NCBI GenBank assembly: GCA_964626565.1
Contig: CAZVFX010000006.1
Coordinates: 33,473-97,472, forward strand
Origin: CAZVFX01 sp964626565
Lineage (GTDB): Bacteria > Myxococcota_A > UBA9042 > CAIXZC01
Length of the DNA: 64,000 bases
Direction: 5' to 3'
The notes under the pieces were generated by a model, which ran no database searches, was not told where the DNA came from, and saw only the letters and a program-made list of their open reading frames with translations. The first letter of the stretch is position 1; every line of letters starts with the position of its first letter. This document shows positions 7,291-16,013 of this stretch, piece after piece. Both the position numbers and the translations under genes were made by a program.

Positions 7291-9974
7291 CACGGAAGAT
7301 AACCACCCGGTACGGCAACGAAGGGGACGCGACCGCGGAATACCACGATCGCATTGCCCGGCTGAATCTGCGAGGCGCCAAAGTCGCGGCAATTCTGGCG
7401 GTAACCCTGGTGCCGCTGTTTTCGGTGCTCGACTACTTCGTGCTCACCGAGCTGTTTGCGCCCCTGTTGGTGTTCCGTGTGGCGGTGGGGCTCTACTGTA
7501 TCCTGGTGCTGTATCTCATCACCCGGCCCAATGCGACCCGGTTCGCCTATTTCTACTCGGCTTCGGAAGTGGTGGTGGTGGCTCTGGCCATCGCGACCAT
7601 GGTCCATCTCCACGACGCCTTACGTCCCGAGCAGTCGCCTTCCCACTACTACGCCGGAATCATCCTGGTGGTGGTTGCGGCTGGCCAGTTGTTCCGGTGG
7701 ACTCTGCGCCAGGCGGTGACCACTTTCACGATCATCTACATGGGGTACCTGGTTCCGACTCTCATTCTGCAACCGCCCACGGACAAGATCCTCTACCTGT
7801 CCAACAACTTCTTCCTGCTTTCGACGATGATCATCGCAGTAGTAGCCCACTACTTCGGCTACAACCTGCAGTTGAGAGAGTTTCTGGCGTCCTTTGATTT
7901 GGAAGCGGCCAACAGGCAACTGGAAGACGCCAACACCAGGCTCACGGAGATGGACAAGTTCAAGTCCCAGTTCTTCTCCAACATCACCCACGAGTTGCGC
8001 ACGCCACTCACCCTGATCCTCGCTCCCACCGAGGCGATCATCAACGGCGAGATGGGCAAATTCGACCCCAACCAGCAGGAGTATTTCAAGCGCATCTTCC
8101 AGAACGGCTTGAAGCTCATGAAGCTTATCAACGACCTTCTCGACCTGTCGAAACTGGAGGACTCGAAGCTTCGCCTGCGCGTGCACGAAATGGACGTAAA
8201 GGAATTCGTGCGGGAGCTCGCATCAAACATTCAGCCTCTCGCTGAGCGTAAACAGGTTGAGTTGACCTTCACCGAAACCGGTGCGGACCCCGTTGTCTGG
8301 GGCGACCCCGATCGGCTCGAACGGGTGATCATCAACCTTCTTGCAAACGCGGTGAAGTTCACCGAGGAAGGCGGCACCATCAACGTTCATGTGGAGTCGG
8401 GGGACAAGGACGTTCACGTATACGTCAGGGACACCGGAATCGGCATTCCGGCGGACAAGCTCGACATGATCTTCGACCGTTTCTCGCAGATTGACGGCTC
8501 GGCGACGCGGAAGTTCGGCGGGACCGGAATCGGCCTGGCGCTGGCCCGGGAGTTGACCGAGTTGCATGGTGGTCGGATATGGGCGGACAGTAAGCTCAAA
8601 GAAGGGACCACGATGCACGTTGTGCTGGAGAAAGGCCGTGACCACTTTCGTCCCGAGGTGCTGGACCGCAGGCAAGGAAGGGACGCCATTCCCGGTGGCC
8701 GTCGCCAGGAAGACGGTGCGCTGCCTCAATGGAGCAACCAGTTCCGGGAGAAGCGGGAGTACAAGTTCCTGGACGTGGAGCACGCCAGCGACCGGCGCAT
8801 GGTGCCCCGCCGCTCGGACCCTGTTGCCGGCGATCGCGCCGCAACGGTGCTGGTGGTCGAAGACAGCCGCGAGATGGCCCAGTTCATCGAGTTGCAGCTC
8901 CGCGACCGGTATAAGGTGTTTGTGGCCGAGAACGGCGTGAAAGGGTGGGAGTTAGTCCAGAAGGCGAAACCGGACCTGATCATCACCGACTACATGATGC
9001 CGGAGATGGATGGTCTGGAACTCATCGGGCTCATTAAGAAGAACCAGGCGTATTCCCACATTCCCGTGATTCTGCTTACCGCCAAGACTGCAGCCTCAGA
9101 CCGCGTGGCCGGCCGAGAAGCGGGGGCGGATGCGTATCTCGCCAAACCTTTCAGCACCTCTGAACTGCTGGCCCTGGTCAAGGCCCGGTTGAAGACCAGC
9201 GAGGAGCAAGCGGATCGGCTGATGACCCAGCGCATGGACTCGTTGGAGATAATCGCAGCCCGTCTTGTGCACGAAATCCACAACCCCCTGAATTACATCA
9301 AGAACGGCGCCTTCCTCGCACGCAAATCTTTCAAGAGAATGTTGGGCTTCAAGGGCGAGGAAGACACGCCGGAAAACAGGGCAAAAGCAGGGGCCCGGGT
9401 GGAGAAGATGCTGTCTCAAATAGAGGTAGGCACCGAGCGCATCACCAGTTCCGTGGAACTGCTCCAGGAGTACGCACGCGAAGGCTACTCCCGGGTGTTG
9501 CGGCCCTACAGCGTGGATGAAGGCGTGGAGAGCGTACTCAATGTCGTTGTTTCGGCCGAGGGGACCAATCGGAACGTTCATTTCTCTCCTTGCGGCGCCG
9601 GAGAGATAGAGTGTGTGCCTCAGGAGTTCCACGAGATTGTGAGCAACTTCATTCAGAACGCCATTGACGCCACCAGCGACGGCGGAACGATCCGCGTCGA
9701 TGCTGTGAACCAGGGTGACGAGGTGGCGATTTCAGTGAAGGATGACGGGGAAGGAATAGCCCCTGATGTCCTTGACAAAGTATTCAGCCCGTTCTTTACT
9801 ACCAAGGACCCCGGCAAGGGTATGGGGATGGGATTGACGATTACCTATCGCCTGGTAAGGAAGTATGGGGGCAGAATAGACGTACATTCCGAAGTCGGTG
9901 AGGGAACTACTTTCGTGGTCAAGCTGCCCGTCAGGCAGCAACGGAACCGGCGGAGCCAGAGAGAGGAGGCGTAG
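7287..9974 (+). CDS. membrane histidine kinase-receiver-histidine kinase
   Basis: An 895-residue hybrid sensor. It starts in an ATGA overlap with the methyltransferase gene, which suggests coupled translation. About six hydrophobic segments fill residues 30-195, with no large periplasmic loop. Kinase 1 has H235 (NITHELRTP), an N-box (NLLANAVKF) and G boxes (RDTGIGIP, GGTGIGLAL). A receiver follows with phosphoacceptor D568 (ITDYMMPEMDG). Kinase 2 has H662 (RLVHEIHNPLNYI), N-box (FIQNAIDAT) and G boxes. The layout looks like a PhcS-type membrane kinase fused to a PhcR-type receiver-kinase. Sensing of a membrane-soluble ligand by the multi-span domain is an inference. Confidence 0.85.
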   Translation: MTRKITTRYGNEGDATAEYHDRIARLNLRGAKVAAILAVTLVPLFSVLDYFVLTELFAPLLVFRVAVGLYCILVLYLITRPNATRFAYFYSASEVVVVALAIATMVHLHDALRPEQSPSHYYAGIILVVVAAGQLFRWTLRQAVTTFTIIYMGYLVPTLILQPPTDKILYLSNNFFLLSTMIIAVVAHYFGYNLQLREFLASFDLEAANRQLEDANTRLTEMDKFKSQFFSNITHELRTPLTLILAPTEAIINGEMGKFDPNQQEYFKRIFQNGLKLMKLINDLLDLSKLEDSKLRLRVHEMDVKEFVRELASNIQPLAERKQVELTFTETGADPVVWGDPDRLERVIINLLANAVKFTEEGGTINVHVESGDKDVHVYVRDTGIGIPADKLDMIFDRFSQIDGSATRKFGGTGIGLALARELTELHGGRIWADSKLKEGTTMHVVLEKGRDHFRPEVLDRRQGRDAIPGGRRQEDGALPQWSNQFREKREYKFLDVEHASDRRMVPRRSDPVAGDRAATVLVVEDSREMAQFIELQLRDRYKVFVAENGVKGWELVQKAKPDLIITDYMMPEMDGLELIGLIKKNQAYSHIPVILLTAKTAASDRVAGREAGADAYLAKPFSTSELLALVKARLKTSEEQADRLMTQRMDSLEIIAARLVHEIHNPLNYIKNGAFLARKSFKRMLGFKGEEDTPENRAKAGARVEKMLSQIEVGTERITSSVELLQEYAREGYSRVLRPYSVDEGVESVLNVVVSAEGTNRNVHFSPCGAGEIECVPQEFHEIVSNFIQNAIDATSDGGTIRVDAVNQGDEVAISVKDDGEGIAPDVLDKVFSPFFTTKDPGKGMGMGLTITYRLVRKYGGRIDVHSEVGEGTTFVVKLPVRQQRNRRSQREEA

Positions 9975-9981
9975 AAGAACC

Positions 9982-10377
9982 ATGAGCGGACGATTGCGAG
10001 GCTTGTTCAGCGGCTGGCAGGCGGGCGGGAGCACGCCAGTAAATGCCCTCATTCTGGTGGGCGTGGTGGTCGGGGGGTTCGTGTTCCTCAAACTGGTGGG
10101 CGCCTACATGGACATCGCCGGGATGGAGGGTGACCTGGAGAAGCTGTCCAGTGATATCGCCATCGAGTGTATCGGCGACGACAGTTGTGAGGAGACCATC
10201 ATTGAGCAGATTCAGGCAGTGCGGGATCACGGCAAACGACAGGTGACCCTGGATTTCACCACCCTGGACTACTCGGCAGGCACCAACACCTTCACCCTGG
10301 AAGGGAACCGTCTCGTCGACCTGAAGGCGTACAAATTCACCTGGCGATTCACTCTCTCGGTGCCCATCTACAAGTGA
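9982..10377 (+). CDS. small single-span membrane protein
   Basis: A 131-residue protein starting 8 bases after the hybrid kinase stop, with AGGAGG 14 bases before the ATG. One transmembrane segment (NALILVGVVVGGFVFLKLV, about residues 21-40) is followed by a soluble domain of about 85 residues with two cysteines (CIGDDSC), placed outside the cytoplasm if the N-terminus is inside. Third positions are GC-rich as in neighbouring genes. A continuous antisense frame also crosses this gene, but that appears to result from a frameshift in the convergent membrane protein gene. No family was recognised. It may be an accessory subunit of the upstream signalling operon. Confidence 0.6.
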   Translation: MSGRLRGLFSGWQAGGSTPVNALILVGVVVGGFVFLKLVGAYMDIAGMEGDLEKLSSDIAIECIGDDSCEETIIEQIQAVRDHGKRQVTLDFTTLDYSAGTNTFTLEGNRLVDLKAYKFTWRFTLSVPIYK

Positions 10378-11595
10378 CGCAGCCCGAGATAGATCCACCC
10401 CCTGTGCAGTTACAATCAATACAACTACAATCATAGGAACGGTTCGACCCCAGGGCGTCAGCGCGAACAGGCGGCGCCCCGTGAGAAGCGCGGAGCACAA
10501 GAACGGGAAGTACAGCGCGACCGCGGCTCCGAACACCCCTTCCGAGCGTGGAAAGGCGATGGCGTAGGCCGCCAGGGCAACCAGGCAGAGAGTCAGGGCC
10601 ACCCAGCAGACGCGAAGCGTGCTGTTCGCCTTCTCCCGGCGCCAGGCAATGAATGCCAGCCCCACGGGTGCGTGGCCGAGGATGAAGACTCCCCAAACCA
10701 GGATCAGCGGGTTGAACCATGGCTCCGGACTTCCGGTCACCATGGAGACCAGTAATAGTGGCCGCGCCCAGGCGGCCAGGAGAAAGAGAAAGGCGTCGGC
10801 CAGCAGGGAAGGGACCGATGCTACCCAAGAAGCCAACTCCGACCATCCGTGCGCGCCGGGAAACCACCAGCCGCCCATGGGATAGCCGAATAGAATGGTG
10901 GCCACGGTGCCGCCGTCGAATTTCAGCACCAACGACAGTGCAAGCATGCCGACTACCGCGCCTCCCCCGACCAGCCCGGTGCTCTTCCAGGAGAGGTTGC
11001 CGCAGGCCCGATAGCGGTGTGCGCAGAACGCGGCCAGAGCGAAGACAACCGCCAGAAACGGAAGGGCGAATGATGCCAGCAGCGCGCCTGTTGCAGCCGC
11101 GGTATACCTGGCCGTCCGTCCCCGTCGCCCGGTTTCTACGGAGACCATGTTGAAGGTGACGATGGCGACCCCCAGCAGCGCCAGGCCCCATCGCAAGTAG
11201 GCCAGGGACGAAACTGCAGCCAGGAAAGGCTGAGTGACGAAGAGCGCGGCCGCCACCAGCGCGGCCGGTACCGCACTGGCTCTCAGCAGGGCGCCGGCCA
11301 GCAGCAGTGCCGCAATCAGCCAGCACGCGGTCTGAAGCCACCGAGCAGCAGCAAGGTTCCGGCCGGTTCCTGAATGGACTGCTGCCGACAACCGTTCGGG
11401 AATGGAGCGTATCAGCCCCGGTGGCACTGTTCTTCCCGAAGCTTCAACTACGGTCGCAGGGGGCTGGAGATGCTCATCTTCGCCCTCCGCCAGACTTGTG
11501 CCCTGGGCGGCGGCGATCATGGTCACTGCGCTGGCCAGGGCCAGGATTGAGGTGAGGGCGAACCCGAAGAACGGTGACCGGAAGAGCCTCCTCAT
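10368..11595 (-). CDS. polytopic membrane protein, probable frameshift near its 3' end
   Basis: A hydrophobic protein of about 408 residues with roughly nine to eleven membrane spans, starting in an ATGA overlap with the glycosyltransferase gene upstream. As given, its frame has no stop until 9931 and would run antisense through the whole small gene at 9982-10377, with a tail unlike a real protein. Removing one base from the C5 run at 10398-10402 gives a short tail ending LGLRHL and a stop at 10368-10370, just past the end of the convergent gene. A sequencing error or a real frameshift is therefore likely. The operon suggests a partner in a surface glycosylation step. No family recognised. 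Confidence 0.6.
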
Positions 11596-13067
11596 GGTGC
11601 TCCCTCCCCTGCTTGCGGAACAATCTCGAGGCGGCCCGGGCAGCTAAGGAGCCTTGCTCCCCTTGCGGTCGCCAGGAGCCGGCAGTGGTCATCCGGCGGC
11701 CCGCCCGACGCGGGTGCGATGACGTAGAACCCCGGAGTGGGCGGCTGCCGGCGCCACCCCGCAGCCGCGTCGGCAGGAGGCGGCCAGCGATCCAGGTTGA
11801 TCAGCGTGTGCCCCTCATGGGTCAGGACGCTCGCGCCGGAAAGGTCTGACAGGCTTGCCTCGCCGGGGTAGCGCCCGCGGTGCAGCGCTACAGCCAGGCG
11901 GTGGTGCTGGGGCCCTCCGAGCCCTACGGCCACGGTAACTGGCGCCGACCCGGAATCGGAAGTTATCGCGGCCGCCAGGGAGTCGAGGTCCTCCTCCGTA
12001 CGATTGAGATCCGGATGATAGCCGGCGATGAGAGGCTGAGTCTGCAGGTCGTAGTAGACGGGAAGGGGGAAGACAATACCGCCCCAAGCTACCAGGGCGC
12101 ATGCGACGCCGGCTGCTGCGCTCCGCTGCCGGCCTGCTGCGCGGAGCCGGGCCATTGATTCCACCGCGCCGTGGCAGGCGCCTATGATCAGGAAGGGCAA
12201 GGCGGGGAGGCAGTACCTGACCTCTACGGGGATGAAGAACCCGGCAACTCCTACCGCGGCGATGAAGATGAGACCATGGAGTATCAGCGGCCTGGAAGCG
12301 CGGTGGTAGAGGCCCAGTGCCAAGGCGCTTACCGAAAAAGCCAGGGACAATCCGCCCCGGGCGAAAAATGCGGTGGGCAGGCCTCGCAGGAAAGACCAGA
12401 GCCCGGGCCCAGCCAGGTTTGAACCCCGGGCGATCTTGCCTTCTGCCCCAGCCAACACGACCGGTAGGAGCACGACAAGAACCAGCGCCGGCGCGGCGAC
12501 CAGCGCAAGAGCGCGTTTCCAGCCTTGTCTGCGCCCGGTAGTTACTGTCTCCAGGAGTATTGCCGGTGCGGCCAGATAGTGGGTCAATAGCGCTGCCACC
12601 TGAGACGCGGACTGGCCGGCGAGATGCCTGGTCTTGTTCCCGTTTTTGCACAGAGAGCCTAGCAGGTAGGAGACAATCAACAGCAGGGTCAGCAACGTGA
12701 AACTGCGCAACGTCTGGCTATGGCGGATGTGCCACGGGTGGCAAGCCAACACTGCGGCTGCGGTGAGCGCGGATGCGGCGCCCAGGTGGCGGCGGGCGAG
12801 GACGAATGCCGCAGGTACAGTGGCAACGCCGGCCACAAAGGGCACGCCCCTCGCCCACCAGGTAGTTCGTTCGATGTTGGTGATCCATTGAACGAGAAGT
12901 CTGAACAACGGGGGGTTGTTCCTGAGGTCCAGCGCGACAGTGTCGTGAAACCCCAGGGGGAAAAGGTGCATCGCCTCATCCGCGTCGAGGGGCTGCCAAT
13001 CAAGGCCGTAGGCACGCGCCAGAGCAGCAACAACTGTAATCGTTGCAACTGCCGCGAACGTCCGCAA
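11592..13067 (-). CDS. ArnT/PMT-like (GT39 superfamily) membrane glycosyltransferase
   Basis: A 491-residue protein. The start is read as TTG at 13067, six bases after the stop of the lipoprotein gene, with GGAGTAAGG upstream; no ATG lies in a suitable place. The first hydrophobic segment is followed by the periplasmic acidic motif LDADEAMH (D30, E31), typical of GT-C enzymes that use polyprenyl-linked sugars. About ten hydrophobic segments follow, then a soluble C-terminal domain of about 130 residues. Such enzymes transfer sugar from a lipid carrier to lipid A, protein or glycan on the outer face of the inner membrane. The acceptor here is unknown. The stop overlaps the next gene (ATGA). 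Confidence 0.7.
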   Translation of the reverse strand: MRTFAAVATITVVAALARAYGLDWQPLDADEAMHLFPLGFHDTVALDLRNNPPLFRLLVQWITNIERTTWWARGVPFVAGVATVPAAFVLARRHLGAASALTAAAVLACHPWHIRHSQTLRSFTLLTLLLIVSYLLGSLCKNGNKTRHLAGQSASQVAALLTHYLAAPAILLETVTTGRRQGWKRALALVAAPALVLVVLLPVVLAGAEGKIARGSNLAGPGLWSFLRGLPTAFFARGGLSLAFSVSALALGLYHRASRPLILHGLIFIAAVGVAGFFIPVEVRYCLPALPFLIIGACHGAVESMARLRAAGRQRSAAAGVACALVAWGGIVFPLPVYYDLQTQPLIAGYHPDLNRTEEDLDSLAAAITSDSGSAPVTVAVGLGGPQHHRLAVALHRGRYPGEASLSDLSGASVLTHEGHTLINLDRWPPPADAAAGWRRQPPTPGFYVIAPASGGPPDDHCRLLATARGARLLSCPGRLEIVPQAGEGAP

Positions 13068-13072
13068 TCGCC

Positions 13073-13396
13073 TTACTCCGGGTTTATGGAATAGCAGAGC
13101 TTCTTGGTGCCTTTGAGGCCGCACAGGGCGCAGTAGAAGGTGTTGCCCAGGTGGGGATTCTCCATCTCCACGCAGTCCGCTGCAATGTCCTGGCACTGGT
13201 CATCATACTCGGCATATTGGGGAAGAACCTTCAAGCCCACGCACATGTGGGATTCCACCACATCGTAGTCTTTGATCGGCTCAGCCGTGATGTCGTCTCC
13301 TGCTTCTCCACTGTCCGTGGGTGATGAGCTATCCGAAGGGCATCCGGCGAGGAACAGCGAGCAGGCAACCAGTAGGGCAGTGAGAACAGGGCGCAT
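13073..13396 (-). CDS. small Cys-rich lipoprotein
   Basis: A 107-residue lipoprotein. GGAGGAGAAG directly precedes the ATG at 13396. The signal peptide (MRPVLTALLVACSLF) ends in a strong lipobox LAGC. An acidic linker (DSGEAGDDITAE) follows, then a domain of about 60 residues with seven cysteines arranged as likely disulphides. It is the first gene of a three-gene operon with the GT39-like enzyme and the polytopic protein. Function unknown. Confidence 0.75.
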   Translation of the reverse strand: MRPVLTALLVACSLFLAGCPSDSSSPTDSGEAGDDITAEPIKDYDVVESHMCVGLKVLPQYAEYDDQCQDIAADCVEMENPHLGNTFYCALCGLKGTKKLCYSINPE

Positions 13397-13430
13397 CTTC
13401 TCCTCCAAACAGAGACAGTGAACTGAATAG

Positions 13431-13459
13431 AGTGTACCGGCCGAACAGAAAAAAGCCAA
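13431..13459 (-). promoter_or_regulatory. sigma-70-like promoter for the lipoprotein-glycosyltransferase operon
   Basis: Minus-strand TTGGCT (13454-13459), 17-base spacer, TACACT (13431-13436). The predicted transcript starts about 28 bases before the ATG at 13396. Confidence 0.55.
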
Positions 13460-13482
13460 CCGGAAATCGGTGTCTCAAATGC

Positions 13483-13512
13483 GTGACCGAAAAGTGGCGA
13501 TTGTGTTAGACT
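13483..13512 (+). promoter_or_regulatory. possible promoter for the SNF2 cassette
   Basis: GTGACC (13483-13488), 18-base spacer, TAGACT (13507-13512), four of six matches in each hexamer. It would give a leader of about 50 bases before the GTG at 13570. It lies back to back with the divergent minus-strand promoter. Confidence 0.3.
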
Positions 13513-13569
13513 GGTAGCCTTGCGTGCCCGCGATCCGGCGGACGGCAAAAGGGACGAGAGAGGCGAAGC

Positions 13570-15450
13570 GTGGGCAGAAAGGGCATGTTTTCGGCGGTGC
13601 TTAGCGACGGGCGACCAGGTGCGGGTTGCCGCGGCTGCGGCGAGGAGTTGCCCCACGGCGCAGTCCACTGCATAGCCTGCGGTGCGTCCCGGTCCGGTGA
13701 CCGTCAGGTGCGGGCCGCAGAGGCAGCTCCGGCACCGGTAGAGGTCGATTCCCCGGGAGAAAAGGAGCTCAGGACCATTCTGAAGGGCAGGAGAAAGCGC
13801 ACCGACCTGCCGTCTCTCAACGCGGTTCTCGCCCGCCAGATCCGGCGCCGCCGTGACCCGCAGAGCATCACCCTCCGCTGCCTGACAGGGTTGCCCTTCA
13901 ATCCCCGGGATTACCAGGTGGATGCGGCCGCCCGCGTACTATCTGCCATGCACGGACGGGCGGTGCTGGCCGATGAAGTCGGGTTGGGCAAGACCATCGA
14001 AGCCGGGCTCATTCTAAAAGAGCTGGACGTACGCCGGAAAGGCCGTCGCTTTCTGTTGCTTGTGCCCAGCTCTCTGGTGGAGCAGTGGAAAGACGAGCTG
14101 GCCCTCAAGTTCGGCCTCACCGCGGCTGGTCACGAGACCCGCGCTTTCTGGCGGAAGCGAGTGTTGGTGCTGTCGCTCACCAGGGCGAAGAGCCCGCGCA
14201 TCGCACCGCTTCTTCAAGCCCGGAAGTGGGACGCGGTCGTGGTGGATGAAGCTCACAGCCTGAAGAATATGAGAACCATCGCGCATAACTTCGTTAAGTC
14301 CCTCGACGCCCAGCACCTGCTGCTGCTCACAGCGACGCCCATCGAGAACGAATTGCGGGAGTTGTACAATCTCTTGTCGCTGGTGGATACCGCAGTCTAT
14401 CCCACGTACCGGCGTTTTGCCCGCGCCTTCCTGTCCAGCCGGTACGCGGTGCGGGACGCGGGCGCCCTGCGCAGGTTCTGCCGCACGTTTATGGTGAGAC
14501 AAAGAAGGGAAGTGGTATTTCCCGAATTGCCCGCCCGGGTGCCCAGGGTGGTTCGATACGAGCCGACGGAGGCGGAGACTCGTCTGCTGGATACCACGCT
14601 ACGTTTCGTGAGGATGCTTTACCCCCGCACCCTCGTGTCATCGGGCCGGGAAGCTCGGGGCACCACCATGTTGTTTCTGACCCTCCTGTTGAAGGAGAGT
14701 TGCAGTTCCCCCGAAGCAGTGCTCTCGACCCTGGCCAATTCGATGCTGCCAAAGCTGCACGGTGGGGAGAAGGCCGCGCTGGAAGCGATTATGAAAACCG
14801 GGCGTCAGGTTGGTGCTACCGGCAAGATGGAGGCGTTCCTGGACGAGGTGCCGAAGCTGGGAGAATCTGCGATCGCGTATGTTGAGTACTTCGAAACTCA
14901 CCGCCGGCTCACTTCGCTTCTCGAAGCCCGCGGACACAGGGTGATTCCATACACCGGAAGGATGCTCGCGTCCGAGAAGCTGGCGCACCTGGAACGCTTC
15001 CGAAAGGAGGGCGGGCTACTGCTGTGCACCGAGGTGGGTGGCCAGGGTTTGAACCTGCAGCACTGCAACGTCGTTGTGCACTTCGATATCCCGTGGAATC
15101 CCATGCGACTGGAGCAGCGGGTCGGGAGAGTGCACCGCTTCGGCCAGCAAAAGCCGACGCGGGTCGTCCATTTTGTGAGCCGGGGCACCTACGAGGAACG
15201 TGTGTTTGAACTGCTGGCCTTGAAACTGAGGCTGTTCTCCCAGGCGGTGGGAGAGGTGGAATCGGTGCTCTCATTTCTGGAGGAAGAAGAGAGTCTCCAG
15301 CATCAGGTGGCCAGGGCTATTTGTGAGGCTGAGGACGACTCGGCCCTCGCCCGCAGTTTTGAAGCGCTGGGAGACCAGGTGGAGAGCGCGTCGGACCGCT
15401 ACCGGCGCTCCCGGATGACCACCGCGCGGATCCTGGATGGAGACACGTAA
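13570..15450 (+). CDS. SNF2-family helicase-like ATPase with N-terminal zinc ribbon
   Basis: A 626-residue superfamily 2 ATPase of the SNF2/RapA group. It starts with GTG (13570) after GAGAGG. An N-terminal zinc ribbon uses C20, C23, C34 and C37. Motif I is GLGKT (138-142), motif II DEAH (226-229), motif III LLTATP, motif V GGQGLNLQH and motif VI RVGRVHRFGQ. Both RecA-like lobes are complete. SNF2 proteins translocate along double-stranded DNA and displace bound proteins. The stop TAA shares its last base with the ATG of the next gene. The size is compact for the family and no nuclease domain was seen. Repair, transcription recycling or defence are all possible roles. Confidence 0.85.
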   Translation: MGRKGMFSAVLSDGRPGAGCRGCGEELPHGAVHCIACGASRSGDRQVRAAEAAPAPVEVDSPGEKELRTILKGRRKRTDLPSLNAVLARQIRRRRDPQSITLRCLTGLPFNPRDYQVDAAARVLSAMHGRAVLADEVGLGKTIEAGLILKELDVRRKGRRFLLLVPSSLVEQWKDELALKFGLTAAGHETRAFWRKRVLVLSLTRAKSPRIAPLLQARKWDAVVVDEAHSLKNMRTIAHNFVKSLDAQHLLLLTATPIENELRELYNLLSLVDTAVYPTYRRFARAFLSSRYAVRDAGALRRFCRTFMVRQRREVVFPELPARVPRVVRYEPTEAETRLLDTTLRFVRMLYPRTLVSSGREARGTTMLFLTLLLKESCSSPEAVLSTLANSMLPKLHGGEKAALEAIMKTGRQVGATGKMEAFLDEVPKLGESAIAYVEYFETHRRLTSLLEARGHRVIPYTGRMLASEKLAHLERFRKEGGLLLCTEVGGQGLNLQHCNVVVHFDIPWNPMRLEQRVGRVHRFGQQKPTRVVHFVSRGTYEERVFELLALKLRLFSQAVGEVESVLSFLEEEESLQHQVARAICEAEDDSALARSFEALGDQVESASDRYRRSRMTTARILDGDT

Positions 15451-16013
15451 TGGGTGACGTCAACGCACCGGGCAGGGTCTTTAGCGCGTCGGTCCGAGCC
15501 GATCAATTCCAAGCTCTGTTCGGGGATGCGCAAAGCCCGGTACTGGTTTTCGATTTTGCCATCTACCTCGACTGCTCTCTCCCCCGCGAGACGCGATCGT
15601 TGGTTGTGGTGGAAACTGCAACCGCCCGAATTGTCTCAACAGCCGACAAGGTCCTGTCCGGCCTGGCCGATGCGGTGGGCGAGGGCCGGCATCGGATCGA
15701 AGGCGATACGTACCGGCTGGCGGCCGCCGCAGCCAGGGAGCGCGTCGACCGGCGGCTGCCCTTTCTGGTGGCCAAGGTCAAATCCGCCATCGACGAGGAG
15801 CGGCATCGGCGGCGACGGCGGCTGGACACGGTGTTCGACCTTCGCCTGGCTGATGCGGAGAGCGGCGAAGGTGAAGAGAAATCCGAGGAGGTGGCTCGGC
15901 TCCTCGAGGAGAAGCGACGGGCGGTTGCACATGCTGAGGCGCACTACGATCCCGAGTCTCTGGCCGTCCTGGCGGAAGTGGAGTTGGTGCTGCTCGTGGG
16001 GGTGAAACCGTGA
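15450..16013 (+). CDS. small charged protein of the SNF2 cassette
   Basis: A 187-residue protein of unknown family, locked between two genes by one-base (TAATG) and four-base (GTGA) overlaps. The N-terminal 100 residues look globular (VLVFDFAIYLD). The rest is helical and highly charged, with an Arg-rich stretch (EERHRRRRRLD) followed by an acidic segment (ESGEGEEKSEE) and a likely coiled coil. No signal peptide or membrane segment. The overlaps imply stoichiometric production with the ATPase and the zinc-ribbon protein, so it is plausibly an adaptor subunit. Confidence 0.7.
   Translation: MGDVNAPGRVFSASVRADQFQALFGDAQSPVLVFDFAIYLDCSLPRETRSLVVVETATARIVSTADKVLSGLADAVGEGRHRIEGDTYRLAAAAARERVDRRLPFLVAKVKSAIDEERHRRRRRLDTVFDLRLADAESGEGEEKSEEVARLLEEKRRAVAHAEAHYDPESLAVLAEVELVLLVGVKP

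Noticed and set aside
9931..10367. C-terminal extension of the minus-strand membrane protein through the small plus-strand gene
   Set aside because: The translated tail has the look of antisense (His/Gln/Glu-rich), and a one-base change in a C5 run gives a natural stop at 10368.
10440..10460. tRNA T-arm-like string GGTTCGACCCC
   Set aside because: No matching acceptor, D-arm or anticodon stem could be found around it, and it lies inside a coding frame.
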